64,000 nt of DNA, from NCBI GenBank assembly GCA_021014325.1, contig CM037464.1, positions 3,565,127-3,629,126 on the forward strand. Direction: 5' to 3'. Position numbers and translations under genes: made by a program. The notes under the pieces are model-generated. The model was not told where the DNA came from. It was given only the letters and a program-made list of their open reading frames with translations, and ran no database searches. Every line of letters begins with the position of its first letter. Position 1 is the stretch's first letter. The DNA is from Plazaster borealis (Eukaryota > Echinodermata > Asteroidea > Forcipulatida > Labidiasteridae). Below, piece after piece: positions 47,795 through 58,829 of the stretch.

Positions 47795-48381
47795 TGGATG
47801 GGGGTCAGCCTGCATTTGCTTCCTGCAAATCCAAAATATAGGCGGTTATTGGCATCGAGGGCAAAGTGGTCTGGTCCGATGACGTTCTCAGCGCTATGCA
47901 ACGACCACTTCGAGCCGTCGTGCTTCGAATCCGGGATGTACATGTACATACTATGTACAAAGTAATTCTTAAAGGTATCGTACAAGTTTGGAAGTTGTCA
48001 AACTTGGTGTATCCCAACATATGCATAAAATAACAAGCCTGTGAAAATTTGGGCTCAATTGGTCATCGAAGTTGCAAGTAAATGATGAAAGAAAAAACAC
48101 CCTAGTTTTTATTGTTTTAGTGAGAAATTTCCTCTTTCTCAAAAAACTACGTTACTTCAGAGGGAGTCGTTTCTCACAATGTTTTATACTATCAACAGCT
48201 CTCCGTTGCTTGTTACCAAGTCAGTTTTTATGCTAATATTTGTTTTGAGTCATTACCAAACGTGTACGATACCTTTAAACATGACGCCATCCCAACCATT
48301 TTCCCAGTAAGTGGGAAGTCAAAGAAGTTACCTGTCAGACCTAGAGGAGCATTTGCCATACGTGACAAAATCAGGGTAAGT
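47795..48381 (+). pseudogene. THAP-domain relic split by a MITE
   Basis: The left part reads HLLPANPKYRRLLASRAKWS then FSALCNDHFEPSCFESG; the right part (48279-48381) reads KHDAIPTIFPVSGKSKKLPV and GAFAIRDKIR up to a donor-like AGG|GTAAGT. The C-x2-HF-x2-F block followed by LK.DAIPTIFP is the THAP zinc-finger signature. The first Cys pair is not recognisable, a short ATGTAC-type duplication shifts the frame after CFESG, and a MITE lies between the parts. THAP proteins bind DNA; some derive from P-element-like transposases. This copy is non-functional as it stands. Confidence 0.75.
47969..48278. mobile_element. TTAA-type MITE (M1) inside the THAP relic
   Basis: TTAAAGGTATCGTACAAGTT to AACGTGTACGATACCTTTAA, TTAA on both sides. 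Removing the element and one TTAA makes the flanks read ILKHDAIPTIFP, which shows the insertion boundaries and a TTAA target duplication, as in piggyBac-like elements. Confidence 0.88.
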
Positions 48382-48944
48382 TTGAACTTTGAGGGGCATG
48401 TTTTCTGCTTGCGCCATGCGCGTCACGTTTTTTGTTGGCACTGCAATTCACCGTGCACACGGATCCGAGTGGACCGTCCACAGCCTTCCCCTGCAGTCTG
48501 CCCCATGGTTGTATGTAGGCAAGCAGTTTTATGGCCCATTTGGTCACTAAAAAGTCACCTAGTTATAATGAAAAAAGCTTTTGTAAATATTTGCATTCAA
48601 GTTTCAACGTACGTATGTGGATATAATTTCTTGAAATAAGATCATGGCTACCTCAAGGCGAGTTTTGGAGATTCAAGTTCAGTCTGTTCAAGTTTCTGTG
48701 GTGTCTGTTTGTGAATGCTGTGGCCAGAGATGTGGTTGGTACCCGCGTCACCTGGCTTTAGTACACTGGTTGCTATGGGTTAGTACATTGGTTGCCACGA
48801 CTCAGTCAGGGGTGTAGTACATTGATTACTGTGTGTATAGCGCGTCGAGTTCATGCAGCTTTCTAGTAAAAATAAGGCAGACAAGTATTAAGCGTCACGT
48901 TCTAAGCCAATAAACAGGCTGAACCTTTATAAGGGATGTTAGGG

Positions 48945-49475
48945 TTAGTAAAATAAGAAACGAGTTTCTCGTCCTCTTTTTTTTTTTAAGATTTAAAGCT
49001 AAAATCAAATTTTTGGGATAAAACTGAGTGGCATCTCTGATATTTTGAATCTCCTGAATCCAATTAGATGGACCAAAATAGCAGCTTTGCCTCAATAATT
49101 CCCAACTTTCTCATTACAATTCTCGTCCCTAGCTAGTTGAGGGCTAAAAGGGTGATTCTCCTGACTTAAATATCATCAATGTCTTGGCACCAAACCCAGC
49201 TTGGCGTTCTTTTCAGATCGGAGAACTGTTGTCGAAGGTGATGGTGCTGCGATTCTGCATTGAAGGGTCTTACAAATCATTTGTTTTGTCATAAATTGCA
49301 TCAGTAAACTCAAATAGCAACAATATCTGTGAATAAATATACCTTGGCCAACCATATTTAGCATCATAGCGGCCATCTTGGAAAAAATAGCAAAAAATTG
49401 AAAAATAGTAAATAGTAGCGCCCTGCCTCCTCCTTTTTTTTAAAAGTCCAGACGAGAAACTCGTTCCTTATTTTA
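48945..49475. mobile_element. MITE with AGAAACGAGTTTCTCGTC ends
   Basis: AAATAAGAAACGAGTTTCTC...TTTTTTTTTTAAG at the left is inverted at GACGAGAAACTCGTTCCTTATTT-type sequence (49450-49475). No ORF of interest inside. Confidence 0.65.
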
Positions 49476-49479
49476 GTTG

Positions 49480-51640
49480 GCCTTATCCTATGTAAAAGAA
49501 AATGATAAGTCCTCTGGGCTAGTAAACATGACTTCTCAACTCTCGCTCTGTGGGCTACTAAAAACTGTGCAACCTAATTGTCTAAAAAGTTTTTTATTTC
49601 TTCCTCATCAGACATGAAATGCATTTTTAAATGTGTTAATTTTAAATTTGAATGGCACCACAAGGTTTTAAGCGTAAACTAATCATCACGTCAATTTCAT
49701 CCCATGCAGTTAATGCAGTGATATCCGTATTGAAACCGCCGAATGCCGAATTGGAGCTCGGAGTGTGCAAGCAAAATAGCATTACGCTCATCTCACACTG
49801 CCACTAAAGCCAGTTGGTCTGCACCAGACCCCCCCCCTTTTCTTTCTATTGTATAGAGTCTTTAAGACTGGGTACCAGCCTGTTTTAGCACGTATGCTGA
49901 ATGGAGTGTAAATGTTTTAGCTGCAATAATCATATCTCTTGCTCACGTTCCTTAAACCTAAGACACGTCCTACGACTACCATGTGTAATATTTGTAGGGT
50001 TTGTATTATTATTATTTTTAACAATGAACTACTTGTACCTGTACTATTTTTTTGCATGGCCCATGGCCCATGGAGAAAAGAAATCCTCCAGGAAGGCCCA
50101 AATATCGTGTTTATTTAGTGTTACCAAGAGAGAGGAGGTTGTTGTGATAATCAAAACCCTCCATCCTCTGCGATTGGCAGCATGTGGTCGGGTTACAATT
50201 ATCGTTATTTATGGTTACAGATACTATAGTTTGGTAAATATATATATATATATTTATTTATTTTTAGGGGGGGGGGTTTCATAGCTAGTGAAAAAAGGTG
50301 GCAGTTGAATATGGAATCGTTCCCAAATCCCAATTGCAAAGCAGATAGAAAAGGAGCCACTGACTTAACTGCTGTTACAGTTTTGGGGGGTTTCCGTTTT
50401 GGAGACATGACCCAGTAACCCTCGACTTGAATTGAAATTCCTAGTTGAATTGAACTTGAAGGCAAAGCGAAATTGTTCTCGAGTGTAAAACAGTACAAAA
50501 TAATGTTAAAAATCGTCTGCTATATAAGTACAAACTAACATGTGCAAAAGGACCAGGAGGAAAGGAGGAACTGTTTGCATACTGTGTAGTTACAGTGCAT
50601 GGGGTAAAATAGTTATGTTTTCAGGGATGGCGAACAATTTCGACGTTAATATGGTCCATCCATCATGTCCATGACTCCATACGATCACGATAGTTGAAAA
50701 AAAAACAAGTTTAAAGTTTCGAAAGCAAAAGATTTACATGATTTAGGAAGCAACTGCTTAACCAAAGGAGGTTTCATAACGACAACTTACCCAGTACCGA
50801 TTTAACACATGGGTAGTAATGGAACTTCTTCTTCGGTGCAACAATTACAAACTTCAACCATAGAAAACGGCAAAAACATCCAAATAATAACAAAAGAAGA
50901 GAGGTTTTCAATCACCTTCCGACACGACGAACAAGGAAGTAGCTCGCAGCTGAAGTTTTGTTGACCTTTGACACCAGAAGAAATGGCTTGTGGGAAATGA
51001 ACTCAACTAATGTTTACGGCTGTTTCATGAAAACACGAAAAGCGTTCGGTGAATCCTTTCACGGTGGTAAGAAACAATATTAATTAATCTGATTTAATTA
51101 TTGTAAGGTTTTATTGATATTAACAATTTAAAATGGAAGGGTTTATTCTATTCGGAACAAAGAATAGTATGGTTTGGTTTTGCCTTCATTGACAACATTA
51201 ACTTTGAAGATTGTCGGACATGGGGGTGGGGGGGGGGTTGTCATGATCTGAGGAGGCATCGTTGATAAAGGTCATTAACAGTATGGATCCAACACCAATG
51301 TTTTCCCTTTGGAAACATTAAGTTGAGGGAGGGGAGGGGAAGTTCGAAGATCCCCTCCCCGAATCACCGCAATCACTGTGCAGAAAAAAAAAATCCGTGA
51401 TAAAAAAATTAAAAACAATTGTTGTCGTTGTCTTCAGTTCAATCATGGAGGTAGGTTCAATGTATTGGATGGCGTGCTTCGTTGAAATAAATATGACTTT
51501 AATCTTCAAAAGACCAATGATGTATCATACCTTGTCTTTGTCTTATTGTGTTTAATTGAAATAATCTCCCAAACGAGGCCAAAAGGCCACTTGATGATGG
51601 TGAGGGCTATACTAGGAAAAAAAATATTAAAAGTGAGAGA
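49480..51640. other. Intergenic upstream of the XK-related gene
   Basis: Holds a short repeat at 49510-49610 resembling 24490-24610 (GGCTACTAAAAACTGT), a (TA)n tract at 50238-50252 followed by a G run, and a G run at 51223-51240. CTTTCACGGTGGTAAGAAAC near 51060 could be a 5' UTR splice donor for the XK-related gene, but there is no firm support. No coding exon seen. Confidence 0.4.
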
Positions 51641-51654
51641 AGCTATTTATTCAC

Positions 51655-51860
51655 ACTCCTGGCGTTTCTGATCTGGAAAGTGACGGTTCGAGTCCCGGTT
51701 TTGACACTTGTGTCCTGCTGAAGCGAGACACTTAACATTATTGCTTCGTCCCCCTTTCGGATGGCACGTACAGCTGCAGGTCCCGTGGTTTGTGTAAAGC
51801 ATTCACTTGTACACTCACAACCCTGCTCGTTTTTACTCCAGCTGAAAAACGCAACGAGGA
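51655..51860 (+). mobile_element. S1 SINE, 5' part
   Basis: GTTTCTGATCTGGAAAGTGA, GGTTCGAGTCCCGGTTTTGA, GACACTTAACATTATTGCTT. About 670 bp upstream of the XK-related start codon. Confidence 0.75.
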
Positions 51861-52526
51861 AAGTTGAGCAGTACTTCAGCAGATGTAGATTGCCAGATGA
51901 CGCTCGGAAAGAAAAAAAAGGCTGTTGGGCGGCTACTCCGAGACTCATTAATTTTATCCATGCACATTTCGGCCCGTATGTTTAATTATTTTACAATATT
52001 GCTTTCTATGTCCAAGTCCTTCGTTGCCACTAGTCCAGTTTTCTGGATGGCCTCTCCCTTTGTCTTCTCTTCTTTGTATAACACTGCTTACTCGTCTCTC
52101 TTTTTGTGCTTTAATTAATACGTCCGTGAGTGTAGAAAGTGTGGAAGGAATGTTTATTGGTGAAGTACTGTCTCTTGATGATGAGATAATTAATTTAGTG
52201 GGTTGAAGATGAGTCAGAGAACGAGAGATGTATGTCGTTGAAAAGAGGACTGTGTTTGATGACGTTTGTTTACTGCTTCATTTGCTGGCATCGTGTACTT
52301 ACATCGTCAATATTCCGCCTGTTGGTTGGTTGAGGATTTGAAGATTTGCTGTTCGTCATTCATTTCAGATCACTTTATGACTAAATAGACATGCTCGTCC
52401 CTGTGACGCACTTTGGCGAGCTATTCACACGATCACGTTGCATTGCGAGCTGAACTATATTGGTCCATCAGTATTATTGTAGAACCGAACACGCACGGAG
52501 ACGATTATTGTACCAACGGACATACC

Positions 52527-54620
52527 ATGAGTTTGCGCATTCTACTTATGCTACAGCTTTTTCTGGACCTCGTCGTCCCCCTACTCCATATTGTAGTCGC
52601 CTGTACACGATTCAGTGGAGAGTCAACCTCCTTCTCTGTCCTACTGACTGTCCTCCTGGTGGTCATCACTTGGTCCTTCACCAACGGTACCTCATGGGTA
52701 CTCCTTCTGAGGCACGGGCGTGGGGATTCTGGTTTGGACTGGACTGGCTTGGGGTGTCACCTCCTGCAGATGGGACCGCTGTGGCGCTTCGCCAAGGCAC
52801 TCTCTGGCTCAGCCTCGAGCCAATTTAGCAATCTCATCCTCTTGCACCTCATCCCTGTTTTCCTGCAGGATCTGCCGTTATCCGTCTTAGACGTGTACCT
52901 CATGCTCACCGAGAAGAAAGAATTCGCCCTCCTGACGATCAGCGCGAGCGCCTCCCTCATCTCAGCCGCACTGATCCTCAGCTCATACAGGGAGGAGGTG
53001 ATACGACTGACAAGAAAGAGGAAGTCATCGGCAGGTGACAGTACTGAAATCTCGCAGGATGGTCCTAGCAAGGTCGTGGATTTCCCGGCACTTGGGATCT
53101 TCAGTCAGGAGGCAGAGAAACAATCTGCCAAAGGCAACAGAGAGTCTTCAAAAGCCGCCGAGGTTGTTTTCACCGTGGAACGACATGATAATAATACACA
53201 CGATGCTCTCAGACTTATGCCTCCAAGGGATGTCCGTAACTCTTCAAAGGTCATCATGGAAACTGATAATAAAGTTGCCTTTTCGTCTGATAGTAAGGTG
53301 AAGACAGAACGGGAGGAAGACGGTTCACAACATGATGATGGGAATAATAAAAACAGCGCCCGCCACTGGACCCGATTTATCTGGATGAGTAGTCTCCTCC
53401 TATCACGTGTCGTCAGCATAGCCTCTTTTACAGCCGTCAAACCATGGATGTTAACCATGTTTCTTCCGGCGCATTGGCTTATCGCGCTTGTCGGACTGAG
53501 AATCCAAGCTAACTACGCAAAACGTCGTTCACGGAGCCTAGCGTGTAAAGACAGACTCCAAGACGTGGCGACCTCGTACGCTTACATCTTTTGCTTTCTG
53601 AATCTCAAACCCGGCCATGCCCTTGTTATGAGTTCGTTCTACCATACTGTGATCCTTACGGAAAGTGTTGGGCTGGTCGCCGTTTTCTTGTGGAACTTTG
53701 AAGGGGAGCGGGCTTATATGGTAGCCGTTACGGCAGTCGCTTTCTCCAGTTTCTTCGTTGCGATGTTTCTCGTTGTAGTCTTTTACTGTATTTTCAGTGA
53801 GTGGGCGTATCTGCTCATTGTCGAGAAGTGCGCCTGTTGTATCTGGTGGAACAGCGAAAGGAAACATCGAGCGGAGAAGAAAGTGGCTCGAAAAGCGGCC
53901 AAGTTGGAGGCGAAGAAGGTCATGACCCAGACTGGTACCCAGATCAATGCCATGGCAACCCACATCATCACTACTTTGTCATTGTTGCCGAACAGTCCAG
54001 CAAGTAACCAGCCACACGAGAAGCTGTCTAACAAAGATGTAAACTCGCAAGACGCAAGAGAAAGGCACGATTCCAGTCCAAACAATATCGAATCGGTCAT
54101 TAGGGGGGCTTTAGTGACTGTAACTCAAGATGAAACTGAGAAAAATGGCGTCCCGTTTGAGGTTGACGCATTCAGTGAAAAACCAACTCCGACTTTGACA
54201 GTAGCTGACGACATTACGTCATCGAATGACGACACAACTCGGCTTTTCCGATCAGACGAACAAGTCCCAGTTATAAGCAAAGGAAAAGAGCCTCACATCA
54301 ACGGAATGGGAAAAGAAAAGGTGAAGTCAAAAGCTTCTGTCGGGAAAAAATGCAACAATGAACAAAATCTTGGCCACATTTCTGCCGAGGTGCATAGCGA
54401 ACAGCGCCCTCATGTGAATCGAGCGCAAAGCAAACGAGACCTTAAATCCACGCTAAACGACTGTTCTATGTCTGATAATAACGCTCATGTTATTACTGAC
54501 CATGTTTATCACAACGGCATTGTGACGGATGAATTGTCCGTAACTTTGGATTCTGAGAAATTCGATGAAATATTGCTGGACGAAAATCTAGATATTTGTA
54601 CAAGTTGGCAAAAGTGCTGA
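52527..54620 (+). CDS. XK-related (XKR) family membrane protein
   Basis: 697 codons in one uninterrupted frame; ATG 52527-52529 is the first ATG in frame (the frame extends 38 codons upstream only from a TTG), stop TGA 54618-54620. Hydrophobic helices at about residues 1-25, 33-60, 98-128, 132-153, 286-325, 350-392 and 395-435. CHLLQMGPLWRF (77-88) followed by HLIPVFLQDLPLSVLDVYL matches the XKR pattern (LLQLGPL.R, E..PQL.LQ.YI). XKR proteins are multi-pass; XKR4, 8 and 9 act as caspase-activated phospholipid scramblases, while other members have no known activity. Unusual: a ~120-residue charged loop (162-280) between the third and later helices, and a ~255-residue hydrophilic tail. Vertebrate XKR genes have introns in the coding region; this one has none, and the sequence is not obviously decayed. 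The specific XKR subtype is uncertain. Confidence 0.85.
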   Translation: MSLRILLMLQLFLDLVVPLLHIVVACTRFSGESTSFSVLLTVLLVVITWSFTNGTSWVLLLRHGRGDSGLDWTGLGCHLLQMGPLWRFAKALSGSASSQFSNLILLHLIPVFLQDLPLSVLDVYLMLTEKKEFALLTISASASLISAALILSSYREEVIRLTRKRKSSAGDSTEISQDGPSKVVDFPALGIFSQEAEKQSAKGNRESSKAAEVVFTVERHDNNTHDALRLMPPRDVRNSSKVIMETDNKVAFSSDSKVKTEREEDGSQHDDGNNKNSARHWTRFIWMSSLLLSRVVSIASFTAVKPWMLTMFLPAHWLIALVGLRIQANYAKRRSRSLACKDRLQDVATSYAYIFCFLNLKPGHALVMSSFYHTVILTESVGLVAVFLWNFEGERAYMVAVTAVAFSSFFVAMFLVVVFYCIFSEWAYLLIVEKCACCIWWNSERKHRAEKKVARKAAKLEAKKVMTQTGTQINAMATHIITTLSLLPNSPASNQPHEKLSNKDVNSQDARERHDSSPNNIESVIRGALVTVTQDETEKNGVPFEVDAFSEKPTPTLTVADDITSSNDDTTRLFRSDEQVPVISKGKEPHINGMGKEKVKSKASVGKKCNNEQNLGHISAEVHSEQRPHVNRAQSKRDLKSTLNDCSMSDNNAHVITDHVYHNGIVTDELSVTLDSEKFDEILLDENLDICTSWQKC

Positions 54621-54664
54621 TGATGGACAGGGGGGGTCACCTTTGTGGTTTTGTCTACCCTTTT

Positions 54665-54692
54665 TTCTCTCCCTCTCTCTCTCTCTAGCCAA
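54665..54692. repeat. (CT)n tract in the XKR 3' region
   Basis: TCTCTCCCTCTCTCTCTCTC, about 45 bp after the stop codon, probably in the 3' UTR. Confidence 0.8.
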
Positions 54693-54769
54693 GTCCGGGT
54701 CAGGTCTATTCAAAAAGATATTTATTTAATAAGTTATAAACATCTGCACTCTTTCGTTCCTAGAAACAT

Positions 54770-55056
54770 GCACATTTATGGATATAATTTATGGAAAAAA
54801 ATAATTTCTTAGTCAAGGCTATTGATTTTACCTCATAAAAAGAATAATTGCTTTTTTTGCTCAGAAAGAATTCCCTTTTTTTAGTTGCAATGGGGAAACT
54901 AATCATATTTTGATGTAATTGGTCAAGAAATGGGTTTGAATTACAAAATGGACAAGCAAGTACTAAATGACTATCAACTCGATTTGCCAGATCATGAACG
55001 TGAACATCATCAAAACACAAACCGTTATTTGGTATTATTTCCGCGAATCTGGCCAC
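54770..55056 (-). pseudogene. LINE C-terminal remnant
   Basis: Minus-strand frame reads ANRVDSHLVLACPFCNSN, then FLDQLHQNMISF and a Lys-rich end. The VD.HL.L.CPF.N...L..N pattern resembles the post-RT region of LINE ORF2 proteins. Relation to the + strand remnants is not established. Confidence 0.5.
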
Positions 55057-55516
55057 TTATAAATTGATGAAATTTTCGAGGTTAGTTGCAGAGAGATTAA
55101 CTGAAGAAGACCTTCCATTGTTGGAAATGTGCGTTCATTGAAAGCTACTGAAGGCTATAATTAGATTGATATTCCAAAAAACAAACATGTGACCTACCCG
55201 TAATATTTATTTACATTCATATAAAATTTGTCAAGCTTAAATCCAATGGTTTTTACTACGACAAGAAATTGCTATACTTTTCAAGAAAATGCTCAAAAGA
55301 CTATTATTTAAAAAAAATTATAAATACAAAGGCATAAACACCCAATATTTCATTGCTAGTATTGATCGTGGTGGTGGTGTTATTTATGTATTGTTATTTT
55401 TGTGTAATTATTTAATATTTTATTGCTTGACTATTATTGTTATCATTAATATTGTTGTTGTTTTGTATGGCTGTATTTCTTTAACTTAATTTAGGGCGCT
55501 ATTTAATAGGAACGGG

Positions 55517-55717
55517 CAGAGCCGTATATTGAGAGAGTTGCGACATGGAGGGACCAGCTTTCTCCGGTCACGTGGTTGCTGGACGCCATTTTGTTCCAAA
55601 ATGCAGCACAACCCAATGGGCAGACTAGTCTGGCACCCTGTATTCGCCAATGCATTTTTTTGAGACAAAATGGCTTCTAATCGCAAGTTGTCGCAACTCT
55701 CTCAATATACGGCTCTG
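55517..55717. mobile_element. 201-bp hAT-like MITE, perfect 8-bp target duplication
   Basis: Ends CAGAGCCGTATATTGAGAGA and TCTCTCAATATACGGCTCTG belong to a ~29-bp perfect inverted repeat. GGAACGGG flanks both sides (55509-55516 and 55718-55725). Looks like a young insertion. Confidence 0.92.
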
Positions 55718-55744
55718 GGAACGGGGCAATAATGAGATTTTTTT

Positions 55745-55949
55745 TGTCAATCACTTCCCGTGAGACTTGACCCACTTTCTGGTTAATATGACCCGGAAAC
55801 TGTGTCAAAATGATCGATAAATGGGTCAAAATGACGCACAAAAATCCCACGTTTTAACCAATTTCCGGGTCAGCCTGACCCGAAAATGGGTCAGGCTGAC
55901 CCGGGACCCAAAATCCGGGTCAATTCTGACCCGGGGGTTTATAGAGTGC
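55745..55949. mobile_element. GGGTCA-rich MITE
   Basis: Contains at least eight GGGTCA/TGACCC hexamers in inverted arrangement, including CCGGGTCAGCCTGACCCG, and ends GGGGGTTTATAGAGTG. The left end is not clean. Confidence 0.75.
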
Positions 55950-55981
55950 AGCAAAATCTAAGCATTTGGTTCCGAGATCAA

Positions 55982-56155
55982 GGCCCAATTTCCTAGAGCT
56001 CGAAAAGTAGCTGAGCACAACAAAATCTTGCTTACCAGGATAAGAATACCAGTTAAAATACCATGTTATGTGTACTATATCTGTGACTGGTATTCTTCGT
56101 ATATTTTTTGCTTAGAAGAAAATTGTTAAGCAGTTATTTCTGCTTAAGCAGCTAT
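55982..56155. mobile_element. MITE family M2, decayed
   Basis: GGCCCAATTTCCTAGAGCTC...CTGTGACTGGTATTC...CTGCTTAAGCAGCTATGAA. Confidence 0.75.
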
Positions 56156-56271
56156 GAATTTTAAACAAGCGGAGGGGATAATGAGGGCCAAGAAATCAAA
56201 ACCAGAGGATTGGAACGAACGTACTCATTCCAAAACAAATGATTAAGCGATCCACAAATAATGTTTCTTTA

Positions 56272-56642
56272 AAGGTATCGTACACGTTTGGTAATGACTC
56301 AAAACAAATATTAGCATAAAACTTACTTGGTAACAAGCAACGGAGAGCTGTTGATAGTATAAATCATCGTAGGAAACGACTCCCTCTGAAGTAACGTAGT
56401 TTTTGAGAAAGAGGTAATTTCTCACTAAAATAATAAAAATTTCTTGCAAGAAGTTTTTATTATATCTGAAAGCACACAAATTTGTTCAACAAGGGTGTTT
56501 TTTCTTTCATCATTTTCTTGCAACTTCGATGACCAATTGAGCCCAAATTTTCACAGGCTTGTTATTTTATGCATATGTTGGGATACACCAAGTGAGAACA
56601 CCGGTCTTTGACAATTTCCAAACGTGTACGATGCCTTTAAAG
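56272..56642. mobile_element. TTAA-type MITE (family M1)
   Basis: TTTAAAGGTATCGTACACGT to ACGTGTACGATGCCTTTAAA; closely similar to 34091-34466 in the same orientation. Confidence 0.88.
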
Positions 56643-56859
56643 ACTGGAGGATTGAAATGTATATGTGCTGTCCCATTAAAACATTTCGTTTAATCAAAAT
56701 ATTAAATTTACTCTTCTTAACTTCGTTCAGGCTGAAAAAGCCCACGTCAGACGTTTTGAAACAGAAACAGATAATTTACGGATTGTAGTCGATGATACTT
56801 AATTTGAATAAGATGCATAACATTAATTACCATTTTAAAGAGACATTACACAAAATTCA

Positions 56860-57145
56860 CTGGGGACAAGTCATTTATTCAAGCTTCACCGACTCTTTGG
56901 AATGAATTATTCTCTCGTGTGCAATCGAGTCTCTTTCTGGTTTTAGGATTAAGCTTAAGACTTAAATTTTAAACAAGCGTTTGGCTAATTTTGTTTTATT
57001 TGTGTGTAATATTGTTGTTTTAATTCTTTGCTGTTTTACTTCATTGTGCTGACTTTGCACGATAGTGTAGCTTATTAATTTTAATGTGCTTTTGAACATT
57101 GTTATTGTGAAAAATAAATGTGGTATTATTATTATCATTATATAA
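56860..57145 (+). pseudogene. LINE C-terminal and 3' remnant
   Basis: Reads QASPTLWNELFSRVQSSL, the AAP.LWN.LP..VR block of LINE reverse transcriptases, then a short tail ending AATAAATGTGGTATTATTAT. Same class as 29329-29720. Confidence 0.6.
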
Positions 57146-57539
57146 CTATTTACTCGTCTTTAATGACCTTTATTTTGGAATGATCATACCACGTGCTGGT
57201 CCTTGTGATTGAAGACCGGCGGATTTTACAATGATTAACATTTTCATTTAGGGGTCACATTTTTTACTTTCCTTGTTTGGCTCTCTCACGGCCACCCACG
57301 TCAAAAAAACTGTAAAAGCAGACAGTATTTTACAAAATAAACTGAAGTCTCTGCCTTCTGTACCGCAAGTATTTATTTTTCTTTCTAAAATTAGCCCATT
57401 TGACGGGGGTTTTCTTTTGCTAATATTGTGGGGGCCGAATTTTTATGCAACAGTCGTCATTTTGACAGTTTGAGCGTGAGGCTTGGGGGCGAAAATTAAT
57501 CATATTATTAATGGCGATAAATAAAACATAAACGTCTAC

Positions 57540-57928
57540 TGCGTCTGATTCCGCAAAGCGTCATTGGTGATCACGTGACCTCGGGGCACGGTGTCCTCCA
57601 TTGCTCCATTGATGACGTCATACGGCGAGAGTGGAGAGAGAGAGAGGCGATCATTCCGTGAGTCTGGCGGTCGCCGCGCACGAACGATCACGAACCCGCT
57701 ATAGGAGGACGACAACTGCACGGAAGTGTGTTAGAATACGGTGTACAAAATAATAATAACGCCGGTGCAATGCGCTGCGCGGTAGGCCTATTCGATGGTG
57801 ACTAAAACCCTGTGTGGATAACGAAGACAACAACATGGGGCGTCTGCAGAAAATAACATCTCGCGTCTTGGTCTTGCCATAGAGAAGACGCGCGTCTTAC
57901 ACCGTATCTAAGATATTCTAATAACGGG
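57540..57928 (+). promoter_or_regulatory. CpG-rich promoter-like block
   Basis: GC- and CpG-rich against the AT-rich surroundings. Contains a TCACGTGA E-box (57571-57578) and a full TGACGTCA CRE-type site (57613-57620), a (GA)n tract and a short upstream ORF starting at about 57835. Lies immediately 5' of a candidate first exon. No TATA box seen. Confidence 0.5.
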
Positions 57929-58002
57929 ATGTTCAACGACACAACGGGGAGCCACGCACGAGAATTGGAATCCAAACACCTGCTAGGACAAACAGTTCGA
58001 AG
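57929..58002 (+). CDS. Candidate first coding exon of an unidentified gene
   Basis: ATG at 57929 opens 24 codons (MFNDTTGSHARELESKHLLG...) running to a consensus donor CGAAG|GTAACT in phase 2. The rest would lie beyond the satellite or outside the window. No similarity recognised. The donor could equally end a 5' UTR exon. Confidence 0.3.
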
Positions 58003-58829
58003 GTAACTTGATTCTATTACATAAACACCGTATATATGCTTCTGTATACAATTAATAACCAGCCTATGTACCCAAATCTACCGTTGCTCGGTGAATGTCA
58101 AACATGCGCACAAGTAACAAGCAACATCGCTAATTGTTTCGAGCCGATTAACATAACACGTTCCACGCTACTCGTGGCTCAGTATATCAACATTTTTTTT
58201 CCAACGGTTAGCATAATTTATCCAATCCTGAAAATGTTCTGGTCGATCGGTTCACTTCCAAGCATGTGTTTACAAACCATTACTTCTAATTGTTGTGTTT
58301 TGAGTTGTTATGGGGGGATTATGGTGAACATATTTTGCGGACCTCACACGCCATAATTTAAAATCGAAGCGACTGACAGTCGCTGGTGATGTCGGGTACT
58401 CATTGATGAGTAAGGCATAACAGGCCAATAACAATCCCAACGTAAGCAATGCATTCCTTTTGGATGAGTGCAATACCAGCATTGAAAATCATTTGGCTCA
58501 TTTCTGGTCAAACCTGCAAACCCCCCCCCCCAAAAAAAAAGAAGCTTCACACGTTAATATTTGTCTAGAAAGACACAATCTAATGGGTTTTTTATTGCCC
58601 GAAGATATATTTAGGAATTCGTGTATGGAATTGACACTGGCTCGGAACTAAAAAAACAAAACAAAACAAAAAAAAGAGAGAAGAAATCAATATTTACTAA
58701 CACATGTTTTACAATATTCAATCCATATCAAATTAATTTTTCAGAACACCGATGGTGTGTATACAATTCCTTTGTGGTTTCCCTGTTTTAATAGGGGATT
58801 GAAATGAATAGTCTTTCAAAACAAAACAA

